Part shown: positions 21,006 to 31,920 of the stretch, piece by piece
Layout: each line of letters opens with the position of its first letter
Numbering within the stretch: the stretch's first letter is position 1
Assembly: GCF_954871325.1 (NCBI RefSeq)
Contig: NC_088779.1
Coordinates: 79,121-143,120 of the forward strand
Direction: 5' to 3'
From: Gordionus sp. m RMFG-2023
Taxonomy: Eukaryota; Nematomorpha; Gordioida; Chordodea; Parachordodidae
Length of the DNA: 64,000 nt
Made by a program: the position numbers and the translations under genes
The notes under the pieces: model-generated
Seen by the model: the letters and a program-made list of their open reading frames with translations, nothing else
Database searches by the model: none
What the model was told of the DNA's origin: nothing

Positions 21006-22157
21006 ATGGAGATTACGAGATTCCAAAGAAATCAAATCATATGGATAGTTTTATTTGCGCACAATCGATAAACTGTGAAACTAATTATATAAAACTGTTT
21101 TTACTATTTTTTTTACAGCGGGAATGAATAAGTAAACCATTATACTAATATCATATAGATTCACTGTTTAAACAAAATTACATGTCAATTAAAACTTTTA
21201 TTTTAATGAATGAAAAATAAAAACTATAACGTAAGCGATATAAATGTCAAAATCGAATAAATCCAAGTTTTTGGCCTAAAACTATCAGTTTGGCCTCGGG
21301 GTCTCAAAAAGATAGCAGCTAACGTTTGAAAGAAATTAATATAAATTAAAACGCCTTAATGTTAACGGATTTTCTCCAGCTGGCGCCTGAAGAATGAGCC
21401 GAATTAGCCGATATTTACCATTACCCAACTAGTCATTCTATTATGACGGAAAACTTATGACACAAGAACAACAGTAATATTATTAATATTTTATTTTGAT
21501 TGAAAGTTTTACCAAATAACTCCGAATTTTCCTCCTCTCTTTTGTAATATATCATGAGAATAGAACATTTCAAAATATCAATTTAATTCTTCAAATTATT
21601 GTTTGTATATCTTCAAAATTATACGAAATGCAAATTAATTATATTTAATTTTATCAACTTTTTAAAGCAGACGATAATGCGCCCTAAATATTTCATATAA
21701 TTTTATTTTTTTTAAAAAAATTTTATTTATTTTAAAAATATTTTATTCACATTGAACTTTAAAAAAAAAATGATTGTTTTTCTAAAAATATTATTTTAAT
21801 AATTAATCAAAAATATAATATATTAAAACCTTAAATTCAAAAATTTAAGAATATATATATAAGAAGTTAAAAAAAAGTTTGAATAATAATATTATTCAAA
21901 AATAGATTAATTGATATTTTGGATTCATAAATATTTGACAAGTAATACATAAATATTTCAAAATATTTATTTGACACAGAATAAAGAAATATATTATTAA
22001 ATAAATTAAAATTTGGGTAAATATTAATATAGTACAATATATTCCCCTTAAAATTCATTCGAATTAATTTTTAACAAATAAATAATAATTTTTTAAAATA
22101 TGAGTACAATTTTTTAGTTTTACTAATTAAATAATTGAGTTTGGATTTTAGGGGTTT
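21006..22157. other. A/T-rich spacer downstream of MAEA
   Basis: No convincing gene. About 21290-21480 is less A/T-rich but has no frame or motif I recognise. Confidence 0.4.
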
Positions 22158-24954
22158 TCACAAGATGTAAACTTTCTCAAATTGGCCAAAGGCAAAGGAC
22201 TCTCTCGTTTGTGGGCAAGTGATTTTGTTTTCGTTATTAGCTGCCATTTGCTGCAATGCCTAAACAAAAAAGAATTAAAGTTTATTTTATAATGTTACAT
22301 ACATCCAACTTCCTTGATGTAATTTTAGTGGAAGAATGGCGATTAAAAAATTAATAATATACCAATAATTAATCATTTTTATGAAATTTTGAAAGATAAT
22401 AAATTTAAGAATAGTATTTTTGTAATCAATCCATTTCATTCATTTTTTCGTTTTGACTGGGTCATGATCATAATCATATCAAAGAGGCGACTGGATAATT
22501 CTCATGAATGACTATTATTTTCTCTTGGTTTTCCAGCCTCTTCATTAGTTCACTCTCAGCTTGAAAAGTATTTTACATTCTAATATTTAATTAATAAATA
22601 TGAATTTTTCGCTTTTATTACAAAAAAAATTTTTTTTTAACCATTTTAATAAATTTGAAATAATAATTTATTTAAAATTAAAAGATTTTAATAAATATAG
22701 TAGCCTAAATGTTTTTAAAATAATTATTTTTAGAATTTCTGTATATTTTTAGATTTTGAAAAAATTTAATATTATCCTTATTAATGAGATTACTAATCTA
22801 ATGTTATCCAAATTTCTGTTGTAAGGAATACACTTATAAAGATTTATGAACATGTTTAATTTAAAAAAATATATTATTTAAGCATTTAAATAAACAAAGA
22901 AACGGTATATCTTATATAATTTGGAGAAAAATGTGTAGAAAATTTCAGAATTTATCATTTCGAAAACATAAAATATTTTGCTAATCCCAATCGTGTTATT
23001 CTAACCTTTTTCCCGGTAACATGAGAGGAGGGTTGGTATCATCCAAAGGTTCTCGCCCGATTCTACAAATCAAACGGGATTGAGTGCTGTGAGCAAAGGG
23101 AAGATCTCGGCACAATAGGGCCATTTTAGAATTACACACTGGACATCGGGGGTCGGCCACGTAACTACTGCTAGAAGCAGATGATGTGTTAGAAGTAATT
23201 AGCGTAGATGGGGTAGAGACAGCTGGAATAAGAGTAGAAGATAGAGAAGGCACTGAAGTAAAGGAAGTTGAGAATATAATAGCGGAAGTAGAAATATTCG
23301 TTAAAGGCGTAATAGGAGTCGAGTCGTCAGATGACAAAGTTGAAGTATAAGCAGATGATATAATGGGAGTAGAAGGAGATAAAGTTGAAACGATTGCAGG
23401 CGCTAGTGAAGCGGGAGTTGCAACAGCAGGTAATAGACTTGAAATAAAAGCAGATGATAACGAAACAGGAGCCGTGGCAGCCGATGAAGTAACTTTTTTG
23501 CGTCGCTTGGAGGTTGCAGAGCTTGTCGCGGCATTTTCTTTGTCCTTGCAATAAGAATCGTATTTATTCGTATTGCATTGACTTTATTTTATTTTAAATT
23601 AACAAGTTTTAAACTAATATTCAAATATATAACAATAAATATTTGTGTATGTGTCATAGGAGTTTGAAAATTCAGTTTGTTAAACTAGGTTTTTTTTTGC
23701 AAATTTGTAAAACTTAAATCATTTATTTAGTCTGAATCGTGTGTCAGCATGTTTAAAGTATATACCCTGTAAATTTCAGACAATTTCGTCGCAAAGGAAA
23801 CCCCTATACCTGTGGGAAAAAACAATTCAGACAATTTCAGGTGGTCATTTTAAAATTAAAAAAGAGGCGATAATATGAATGATTTAAAATTTTAAAAAAT
23901 TTACAAAAAAAACAATTTTTTTTTAATAATCATATAAAATAAAGCCAATAAATAGGTAAAAATGAATAAATATGGGGCATTATGATGTATGATAACATTT
24001 GAAATACATATGTTGCGAATGCGTTGAGAAAAAATATGTTATACGATTATAAAGTTAATAACGGATTCAATAAAAAGGTACATTATTTTTAAAATAATTA
24101 TCTCTAGCTTTATCTTAAATTAGTTATAAAACTGAATAAGTTGTAATAACGCTGCCTTAAATAACGCAACGCTTGAAAATAACGCGTTAACTATAAATGC
24201 AGCGTAAATAAACGAGATTTATAAATTCATGTAAAGTTTTTTTTAACGGTGTTTTGAGAGACGCCAGTCCGGCTTGCAAGGTGATGCAGAATATAGACTG
24301 TTTATCGAGCTGGTACATTTTAAATATGGCGTCTCTGAATGAATGAATGAACCAAATCTACCCATCTATCATCGCTAAGGTATTCCTAGAAAATAAAATT
24401 ATGTTAAATACTAATATAATTATTTTTTAAATTCGAAATTTATATAAGCCTATAATTCATATTTTTGAAAAAAGAAATATATTTAAAAAATATTTATAAT
24501 GCATATTCATATGTACTGCTAAAAAACCTTTTTAAATGCGGACAATATTTACTTATCTTACTTAAAAAAAGAGTTTTCATTTATTTCAAAAATATATTTT
24601 AAAAATGACAACTTGCTGTACAAATTAATAACCGTTTTAAAATCTGTTTTTTTTAAATTTATTTTATACAAATAGGCGTTTTAACACACATGCCGCCACT
24701 CGATTTGTAAGCACAATTAAGATTCATAAATAAGAATCAGATTCAAATGTGACAGAACAGTATTTCACCATAAAAAAATAGAAAAATGTCAAATTATTCG
24801 AAAAAGTTGCAATTATATTTGATTTTTTTTCTTTAAATATTTAAAATTAACTTGATAAGCTTCAGAGACATCTTTAGGAGAATATACTAGGAGACCCATG
24901 ATTTTTTTGACTTGATGATAATTAGTTTCATCTACGCCGCTACTAAAATATTTT
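22158..24954 (-). CDS. maea: MAEA (Gid9/Fyv10) orthologue, 3' exons
   Basis: MAEA pairs with RMND5 as a RING-type subunit of the CTLH/GID ubiquitin ligase. Visible minus-strand exons: 24954-24852 (KYFSSGVDETNYHQVKKIMG, then LLVYSP), 24385-24248 (EYLSDDRWVDLVHSF; FRDAIFKMYQL; ITLQAGLASLKTP), 23581-23006 (QC, a Ser/Thr/Pro-rich linker of about 120 residues, CPVCNSKM, LPFAHSTQSRLICRI, NPPLMLP) and 22259-22158 (ALQQMAANNENKITCPQTRE, then FEKVYIL, stop). Splice phases join the first three exons, completing LKTPQC across intron 24247-23582. Exon 24385-24248 carries an extra ATTC unit, so RWVDLVHSF and FRD lie in different frames. Exon 23581-23006 ends in phase 2 but the last exon starts in phase 0, and the family's 'NGxVYG' segment is not seen, so a micro-exon may be missing. 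The LisH and CTLH exons are not in view. Confidence 0.9.
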
Positions 24955-25052
24955 CTGCTGTATCTGTAAATTAAATTTTATGTGGGGAAAAAATGTTTAA
25001 GGAAAGAAATATGAAATTTGATCTTTCACAAAATACAAATTCTATTTTTTAA

Positions 25053-26508
25053 TAACTCCAAAAATAATGATGGAAACTTAAAAATTTTTTCATTTTATGT
25101 TTAAATAAGTTAGTTTACACCAAATTAGTCAAAAAAAATAAAATATTTTTAAAATCCCAAAAATTTTTAAAAAAATTAAAAAATTGACTAAACTGAGAAT
25201 CCACATCATAACTCCAAAATAAATGATGGAAACTTAAAAATTTTTCATTTTATGTTTCAATATGTTAGTTTACACCAAATGAGTCAAAAAAAATAAAATA
25301 CTTTTAAAATCCCAAAAATTTAAAAAAAAATTAAAAAATTGACTAAACTGAGAATCCACATCATAACTCCAAAAATAATGATGGAAACTTAAAAATTTTT
25401 TCATTTTATGTTTAAATAAGTTAGTTTACACCAAATTAGTCAAAAAAATAAAATATTTTTAAAATCCCAAAAATTTTTAAAAAAGTTAAAAAATAGACTA
25501 AACTGAGAATCCACATCATAACTCCAAAAATAATGATGGAAACTTAAAATTTTTTTCATTTTATGTTTAAATAAGTTAGTTTACACCAAATGAGTCAAAA
25601 AATAAAATATTTTTAAAATCCCAAAAATTTTAAAAAAATTAAAAAATTGCTAAACTGAGAATCCACATCATAACTCCAAAAATAATGATGGAAACTTAAA
25701 AAATTTTTCATTTTATGTTTAAATATGTTAGTTTACACCAAATGAGTCAAAAAAATAAAATATTTTTAAAATCCCAAAAATTTTAAAAAAATTAAAAAAT
25801 TGCTAAACTGAGAATCCACATTGTAACTCCAAAAATAATGATGGAAACTTAAAAATTTTTTCATTTTATGTTTAAATATGTTAGTTTACAACAAATGGGT
25901 CAAAAAAATAAAATATTTTTAAAATCCCAAAAATTTTTAAAAAAATTAAAAAATTGCTAAACTGAGAATCCACATCATAACTCCAAAAATAATGATGGAA
26001 ACTTAAAAATTTTTTCTTTTATGTTTATGTTTAAAAATGTTAGTTTACACCAAATGGGTCAAAAAAATAAAATATTTTTAAAATCCCAAAAATTTTTAAA
26101 AAAATTAAAAAATTGCTAAACTGAGAATCCACATCATAACTCCAAAAATAATGATGGAAACTTAAAAATTTTTTCATTTTATGTTTAAATATGTTAGTTT
26201 ACAACAAATGGGTCAAAAAAATAAAATATTTTTAAAATCCCAAAAATTTTTAAAAAAATTAAAAAATTGCTAAACTGAGAATCCACATCATAACTCCAAA
26301 AATAATGATGGAAACTTAAAAATTTTTTCATTTTATGTTTATGTTTAAATATGTTAGTTTACACCAAATGGGTCAAAAAAATAAAATATTTTTAAAATCC
26401 CAAAAATTTTAAAAAAATTTAAAAAATAGACTAAACTGAGAATCCACATCATAACTCCAAAAATAATGATGGAAACTTAAAAATTTTTTCATTTTATGTT
26501 TATATAAG
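25053..26508. repeat. ~155-bp satellite array, ~9.4 units
   Basis: Units start TAACTCCAAAAATAATGATG at 25053, 25209, 25364, 25519, 25671, 25824, 25978, 26137, 26291 and 26452 (periods 152-161). Each runs through TTAGTTTACACCAAAT, AAAATCCCAAAAATTT and CTAAACTGAGAATCCACATC. The units are highly similar, so expansion is recent. Some share private variants (ATTGCTAAACTG against TTGACTAAACTG; an ATGTTT duplication near 26026 and 26336), suggesting higher-order copying. It begins 99 bp upstream of the first visible MAEA exon and so probably lies in an intron. Confidence 0.95.
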
Positions 26509-27197
26509 TTGGTACCAAATCAATTAATCCAGAGCGAAGAATTATGCTCCTATAATTCATATTATTTTTAATTAAAAACTAAAATTTTAATAATTTACGC
26601 CATCTAGCGGAAATTTATTTATGCTATATAAAATATTATGGGTATTTTATTTTCTATATAATATATTAAAATAACACTCAATAATATATAATATTGTTTC
26701 TCAATAATCTCACCGATTATTATTATAACTTATAATTTCTCAATAATCTCACTGATTATTATTATAACTTAATATTATTGGTTAGAATTTTGAACAATTT
26801 ACTACTTTTTAACATTTCTTTATTTTATAACTTTTTCTTAAATTAATTCCCATATAAAATATTGTAATAATTCTATTAATGAATACAAAAACATTCGTTT
26901 CTTTGTTTTACAATTATTATATCCCTCCGCGTTAATTCTTTATCCAATCAATATAAACAAAAATCAATATTTTTTATATTTCTAAATATATATTAATAAT
27001 TGATTGACATTTATAATTTAATAATAATAATATTGATAAATATATATATATATAATATACCAACATATATGAAATATCCACTACAAATATATAAGAAATA
27101 TATAACATAGATCTGTTATACATATCACAAATTTATGGACTACAATATCTTTTCTATTCTAATTTATATATTTAGATAATTTTAATTTTGGATAAAT
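26509..27197. other. A/T-rich spacer with a 40-bp duplication
   Basis: No exon seen. TTTCTCAATAATCTCAC plus GATTATTATTATAACTTA is tandemly duplicated at 26697-26772. TTTACGCCATCTAGCGG at 26592 is the only G+C-richer patch. Confidence 0.5.
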
Positions 27198-27548
27198 TTG
27201 ATTTTTATAATAAAAACCTTTTTTTTTAAAGTTTTTAAAATATATTTAAACTACAATAATTTTGGCAAGCAAAATAAAAATATAGGGGATAAGACAAGAA
27301 GAGCCCTTACATTAGAACCTAAAGAATTTTATTTTTTAAAACAAAACCTTCAAATCACAATTTTAAAATATAATTACCAGAATTGTTAAAAGATACTTTT
27401 TAAATGGATCTAGATACAGATACATCGTCTAAAATAATATCTAGTTACTGATATTTTTATCAAAAATCTATCTAGATACAGATACCACATTTTTATATCT
27501 AGATCCTTTAACAACTCTGATAATTACTCGTTTTTTGGGAACTTGTAG
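27198..27548 (+). pseudogene. RLE-LINE 3' fragment, split by a MITE
   Basis: The plus-strand frame reads ALTLEPKEFYFLKQNLQITI, then LKYNY, equivalent to NEPREFLLIRQKIKIEIFRH in the copy at 57240-61126. A 142-bp MITE follows. After it the frame resumes as SFFGNL and a stop at 27546-27548, matching that copy's SFLGTQL end. Taking out the MITE and one target copy joins KYNY to SFFGNL in frame. The region before about 27250 is not alignable. It is convergent with the minus-strand LINE copy 250 bp away. Confidence 0.75.
27378..27519. mobile_element. 142-bp hAT MITE
   Basis: Inverted ends CAGAATTGTTAAAAGAT (left) and ATCCTTTAACAACTCTG (right). The 8-bp target duplication ATAATTAC is perfect at 27370-27377 and 27520-27527. 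The interior is an imperfect palindrome built from ATCTAGATACAGATAC. It is inserted in the last codons of a LINE ORF. Confidence 0.9.
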
Positions 27549-27797
27549 TCCCACCTCCGTTTTTATACAATATTGTTTTATTTTATTTTATATTTGATGT
27601 GAGAAAACTATTTTGAATAAATACATTAATTCTTTTTTCAAGTTTTTTTTATTTTATTTTGTTCTTTTGATAATATTATTATTTTATGTTTTAATATATT
27701 TAAAAATGTTTGAAAAATATATAATAATACTATAAAAAAAAGAAGGGAGATGGTGTGAAGCAGGGAAACAAAAATGAAAAAGGGAAGTAAGTGTAGT

Positions 27798-29290
27798 CTA
27801 GGATAGCTCTTTGGCTAGAAGACTACCATTGAAACTGATATAATTAGCTTTGAGAATCGCTATGGATAATTGTTAACGAAGAAAAAAACCCTCTCGAAGT
27901 TCTTCTGAGAGTTTGCTGATTTGTGATCCTAAGTTTTTGAAAAATGCTAAGGCGAGTTTGCCGAAGGTGCCAAGAGTGGTTGATATGATTGGGATGAAGC
28001 AATGATCGTTCATTATTTCTGTGTATTTAGAAGTTTTAAGTTGTTCCTTCTGGTCAAGGATGTTGATGGCGTGGTTGGATGGGGCCAAGGGGTCAATACA
28101 GGAATAGTCCCATACCAAAAGTTGGCCTCTCCTCCATGGGATTTGAGAGATCCCGTCAGGACGTTTATCATCAGATCTAAAAAGACCCTGTGGTTCTAGA
28201 GTGCAAGGAATTTGGGCGGATTTCAGTGCATTTACATTGCTTGTGTCTGATGAATCGTCCATTGCAGGAGCGACAATGTAAACTATGTCTACCCTTCGAG
28301 TCAACTGGCGAGTTGCACCCTGAGCAGATGTGAGGGTGAGTGATGGAACAATTTAGACGAATGCCGATGGCGTGGGTAAATTTATTGTTGGATAGTTGAA
28401 GCTGAAGATTGGTAGATGGGATGGCCTCAGGAAACTCATGTCCCGTACCATTGAGCAGGGAAGAGAATAGGGTGCGGTAGGTAGATTGCATGCTAGATAA
28501 GAGAGTTTCAACGCAGCAAGCAACCACTGGTGCATCCCAGTCTTTCTGTCTATGGGTTGTGGGGGGATGAGAATCAGCATTGATCCTTGTTTTCCAAATA
28601 TCCATAGCCACAATTAAGGAAAGGTTTTCTTTAGAATTATGGGCGGTGGTTATTGGCTTTGTCAAGAGACTACTCGATATGAAAGTAGTTATAGCTAAGT
28701 CATGTGGAGATCTGATGCCGAGACCACCAAATTTGGTTGGAAGAGTTGCTTGGGCCCAAGCGGTTTCGTTGAATCTGATATTTACTATTTTTTCGGTTAA
28801 GTCCTTTATTCCTTTTTCGTAAGTTTTTTAGAGGAATAGGATATTTAAAAATTGGTGTTGACCGAAGTGCGTAAAGAATCCTTGGTATAAAAAAGAAATT
28901 TTTTAGCAAAAAAAAGGACTTGTGTGATGGAAGAAGTGTAAAGATGTCCTCCAGTTTAAGGAGTATGTCAAGTGTGGAATGAAGAAAGGTGCTTATTGCC
29001 TCGTGTCCCTACAGGCGATCCTAGATGTGTTAATTCAACGCTTGATGTGAATTTGAAATCGTGAGTGTTGGGAGCATTAGAATTTAAATGTGAGAATTCA
29101 GATTTGCTCTGGTTAAGCGAAAGTCCAATGGCTGTGCCCATTTCTTTAATTAAGTTGACTGCTTTGGCGATTTCACTACAGGGACCACTCAAGATTCCAT
29201 CATCAATATACCAAGCGTGGAGCGATAGAGTACATGAAGAGTTTATTGATTTTATCATGTCATTGATTCCAAGACTAAATACTTTTATAA
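27798..29290 (-). pseudogene. RLE-LINE copy 2
   Basis: Runs from the RT active site to the natural end. Near 29200 it reads HAWYID(D)G-type WYIDDGILSGP, then GLSLNQSKSEFSHL and ELTHLGSPVG (thumb). Near 28500 it has LFSSLLNGTGHEFPEAIPS, then AIGIRLNCS, a zinc knuckle CSGCNSPVDSKGRHSLHC and RFIRH. It continues LEPQGLFRSDDKRPDGISQI, PWRRGQLLVWDYSCIDPLAP and QLSIAILKANYISFNGSLL, stop at 27798-27800. KRPDG and LVWD fit the PD-(D/E)xK pattern of restriction-like endonucleases. At least three frame changes and stops break it, and the 5' two thirds are missing. Confidence 0.85.
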
Positions 29291-29770
29291 TTTTGTTAAT
29301 TTGATAATGTTATAATTTTGAATGATTAAATTGATTTCATGATTTCGTGATTCCTAATTATTATTAATTTCTTTTTTATATATAATGTAGTAAACTGTGT
29401 TACTATTGTTAATTAATGTCGAATTAGTGGGAGAGACTGATATCTGTGGAACTAATAATAAATAAATAAATATATAATTATTTAAAAATTTCAATACAAA
29501 ATTTACTAATTTTACTCTTTATTCCAATTCTATCTAATAAAAATTAATAATGATCATGATTATATAAAATCTTTCCATTATATACGATTTTTTAATATGC
29601 AAATACATTTAAAATTCATAAAATATATTGAAAAATATAATTACATATGAGTATTCATAAAAATATATTGAAAAATATAATTAAATATAAGTATTCATAA
29701 AAATATAACAATTATTCTCTATTCAAATTAATATTCAAATATAACATCTCCGCCTCTTAAGATTAGTCTT
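29291..29770. other. A/T-rich spacer
   Basis: No gene. AAAATATATTGAAAAATATA with GTATTCATA is tandemly repeated near 29620-29700. Confidence 0.45.
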
Positions 29771-30007
29771 TTACCGCCTTTGTTGAATTTCCATCTTCTG
29801 TAATGCAAACTCTATACCATTGCTCGAGGACGCTATAATCGTCGGACAGAACCTCAATTTGTGTCTTCCTCCACACGACCAACATTCAAATCTGTTTCTC
29901 CTAACCCCATACGGTTCCACTCTTCTTGCAATCCTCTGTCTTCGGGGTACCTCCTGTAATATCTCCCCGTATCTTTGTTGCGCCTCTGTTCTTGCCGCCT
30001 CCATCAT
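29771..30007 (-). pseudogene. Zinc-knuckle ORF, retroelement fossil
   Basis: Minus-strand frame of 78 codons, arginine/glutamate-rich, with a CWSCGGRHKLRFCP zinc knuckle of the kind found in nucleocapsid-like domains of LTR elements. It lies downstream of the integrase fossil on the same strand. Since gag normally precedes pol, it is either a rearranged part of that fossil or from another copy. Fragment only. Confidence 0.45.
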
Positions 30008-30159
30008 CTGTGGGATTCGGCTGATCCGTCCACTTCTCTGATTTCCATCTTAATGATCTTATTACCTATTCTGAAGTAAGATGCCATCTAAAAAAAATTA
30101 CTATAAAATATGTTTTCCATAATCTTCTAATCATCTACTATTTCTTTGGTCATTCCTAA

Positions 30160-30600
30160 CCATTTACTCCCTCATAATTAAATCTATCATTAATTTCTTT
30201 CATCGACCATGATGATTCTCCTAATTAAATCTATCATCTATTTAACCCTTGATACATTATTATTCTCCTAAATTGTCTATCATCAATTTCATTTCATCCG
30301 AAAATATGATTCTCCATTTAGGTCTATAATCAATTTATCTTCTTAAATTATGGTTCTCATCATTATGTCTATCACTAATATTATTCTCATAATTATGTCT
30401 ATCCTCAATTTATCTTCTTAAAAATTGATTCTCATAATTATGTATATCATCAATATAATTCTCATAATAATGTCTATCATCAATTTATCCTTAATCATTA
30501 TGATTCTCATAACTATGTCTATCATCAATTTCATTCTATTTGAAAATATGATTCTCATAATTACATCTATCATCAATTTATTTCTTCAAATGGTATCCAA
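30160..30600. repeat. Degenerate minisatellite inside the retroelement fossil
   Basis: About ten variable units of GATTCTCATAATTATGTCTA followed by TCATCAATTTAT and a variable spacer, with unit lengths of about 30-50 bp. It separates the zinc-knuckle ORF from the integrase end. The plus-strand open frame through it is a by-product of the repeat. Confidence 0.75.
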
Positions 30601-30609
30601 TTTCTCTTC

Positions 30610-31920
30610 TTACCCTAAACTTCTAAGTCTTACTTGTTTCAGGTGTCTAGTAAAAGTTCCTTCTTGTCCTTCAATTTCTACTTCTACCTTTTTCCTTCCT
30701 ATATTCTTACTTATTATACCCTTCCCCCATTTAACTGGACCATCAAACAGTAGAATCCATACTAAACTTCCAACTTTAAATTTCTCATCATATGTATCCT
30801 CCTTTTGCTTTCTCCTTTCTTTCAAAAAATCTAATTCAGTTCTTGTCTTTCTACCTAAAAATATCTCCGCGGGTGACTTCCCCTTGGCTGTCTTAGTGTT
30901 ATTGTAAGCTAATAACAATAACCACCATTTTCCTTCTCCATATTTTTCTTTCTTAATCCAGCTTTTTACAATTAAAACCATTCTCTCGGCCTGTCCATTA
31001 CTTCTCGGGTAATGTGGTGGCGATAATAAATGCTTAATATTCCACCTTTCACAAAATTGGTCAAACACTCTACCTTTAAACGCTGGTCCTCCATCCGAAA
31101 CTAAAGTTTCCATTAATCCAAACTTACCTACAAAATCTTTTATTTTAGTCAACGCTATCTTCGTCGTTAAACCTGAAACCTGTTGACAATCTATCCATTT
31201 CGATCCTGCATCTACCATAATAAAATATTTTCTTTTTTTATATTCTAAAAAATCTACATGTATTATTTACATGGAATGGCCGTTTCTGGCCATTTATCTG
31301 CTTTATTCCATGGTGGTACATTAGCCCACATGTTACATGTCTCGCAGCTTCTAGCTAATTCTTCAACTTCACTATTCATCTTGGGCCACCAAATATATTC
31401 TCTTGCTTTATTCTTCATTCTTTCTATAGCCTGATGTCCTGCATGAAATACGGCTAATGTATCTTACCTTAACTTACTCGGTATCACTAATCGATATCCT
31501 CTCAATAAACAATTGTCTTCTATATTTAATTCATTCCTTATATTCTTAAAAGCTTTGTCTTCACTTTTCAATTCTGCTTCTCCTTTCAAACAAGTTATAA
31601 TTCTTATTAATTCTTCATCTTTTTTGGACATCTCCTCTATTCTTTCGCGTTATCGGTTCTTCTCTTGCATCTATCTTCAAAGCTCTTATAACTTTACTAT
31701 TTAATTTTTCTTCCTCTTTAATATATAAACTAATGCTTACTGTATCCTTGTCTGCAATGTCTTTATTAAACAATCTCGATAATATATCTGGTAAACAATT
31801 TTATTTACCCGCTCTGAATCTTATTTCAAAATCGAAATTATCAACTAAAATTAACCATTTCACAAAAATTGAGACCCGATTAACAAAGCCCGTCAATTTT
31901 TTTTGATTTATGCTTGGGTC
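30610..31920 (-). mobile_element. Ty3/Gypsy-type pol fossil
   Basis: Order on the minus strand: the tail of an RNase H domain (WLILVDNFDFEIRFRAGK, then PDILSRLF) near 31900-31740; an integrase zinc-binding region near 31450-31300 (REYIWWPKM, then CETC); and an integrase core at 31218-30610 (TLVSDGGPAFKG; HYPRSNGQAERM; KSPAEIFLGRKTRTE) with a chromodomain-like or C-terminal region after it. The family is Ty3/Gypsy, judged by the integrase style. No LTR pair was found. It is broken, with several breaks and its 5' part missing, and looks moderately old. Confidence 0.85.

Noticed and set aside
22470-22570. Minus-strand frame reading ELMKRLENQEKIIVIHENYP in the MAEA intron
   Set aside because: Does not match MAEA, has no clear splice sites and is short enough to be chance.
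23363-23554. Plus-strand open frame rich in A, E, T, V
   Set aside because: Antisense shadow of the Ser/Thr/Pro-rich linker of the MAEA exon.
25053-26508. Regular 155-bp repeats as a CRISPR array
   Set aside because: Contiguous tandem units with no unique spacers, in eukaryotic DNA; no cas genes.
30425-30907. 160-codon plus-strand open frame
   Set aside because: First half is the minisatellite and second half is antisense to the integrase fossil.
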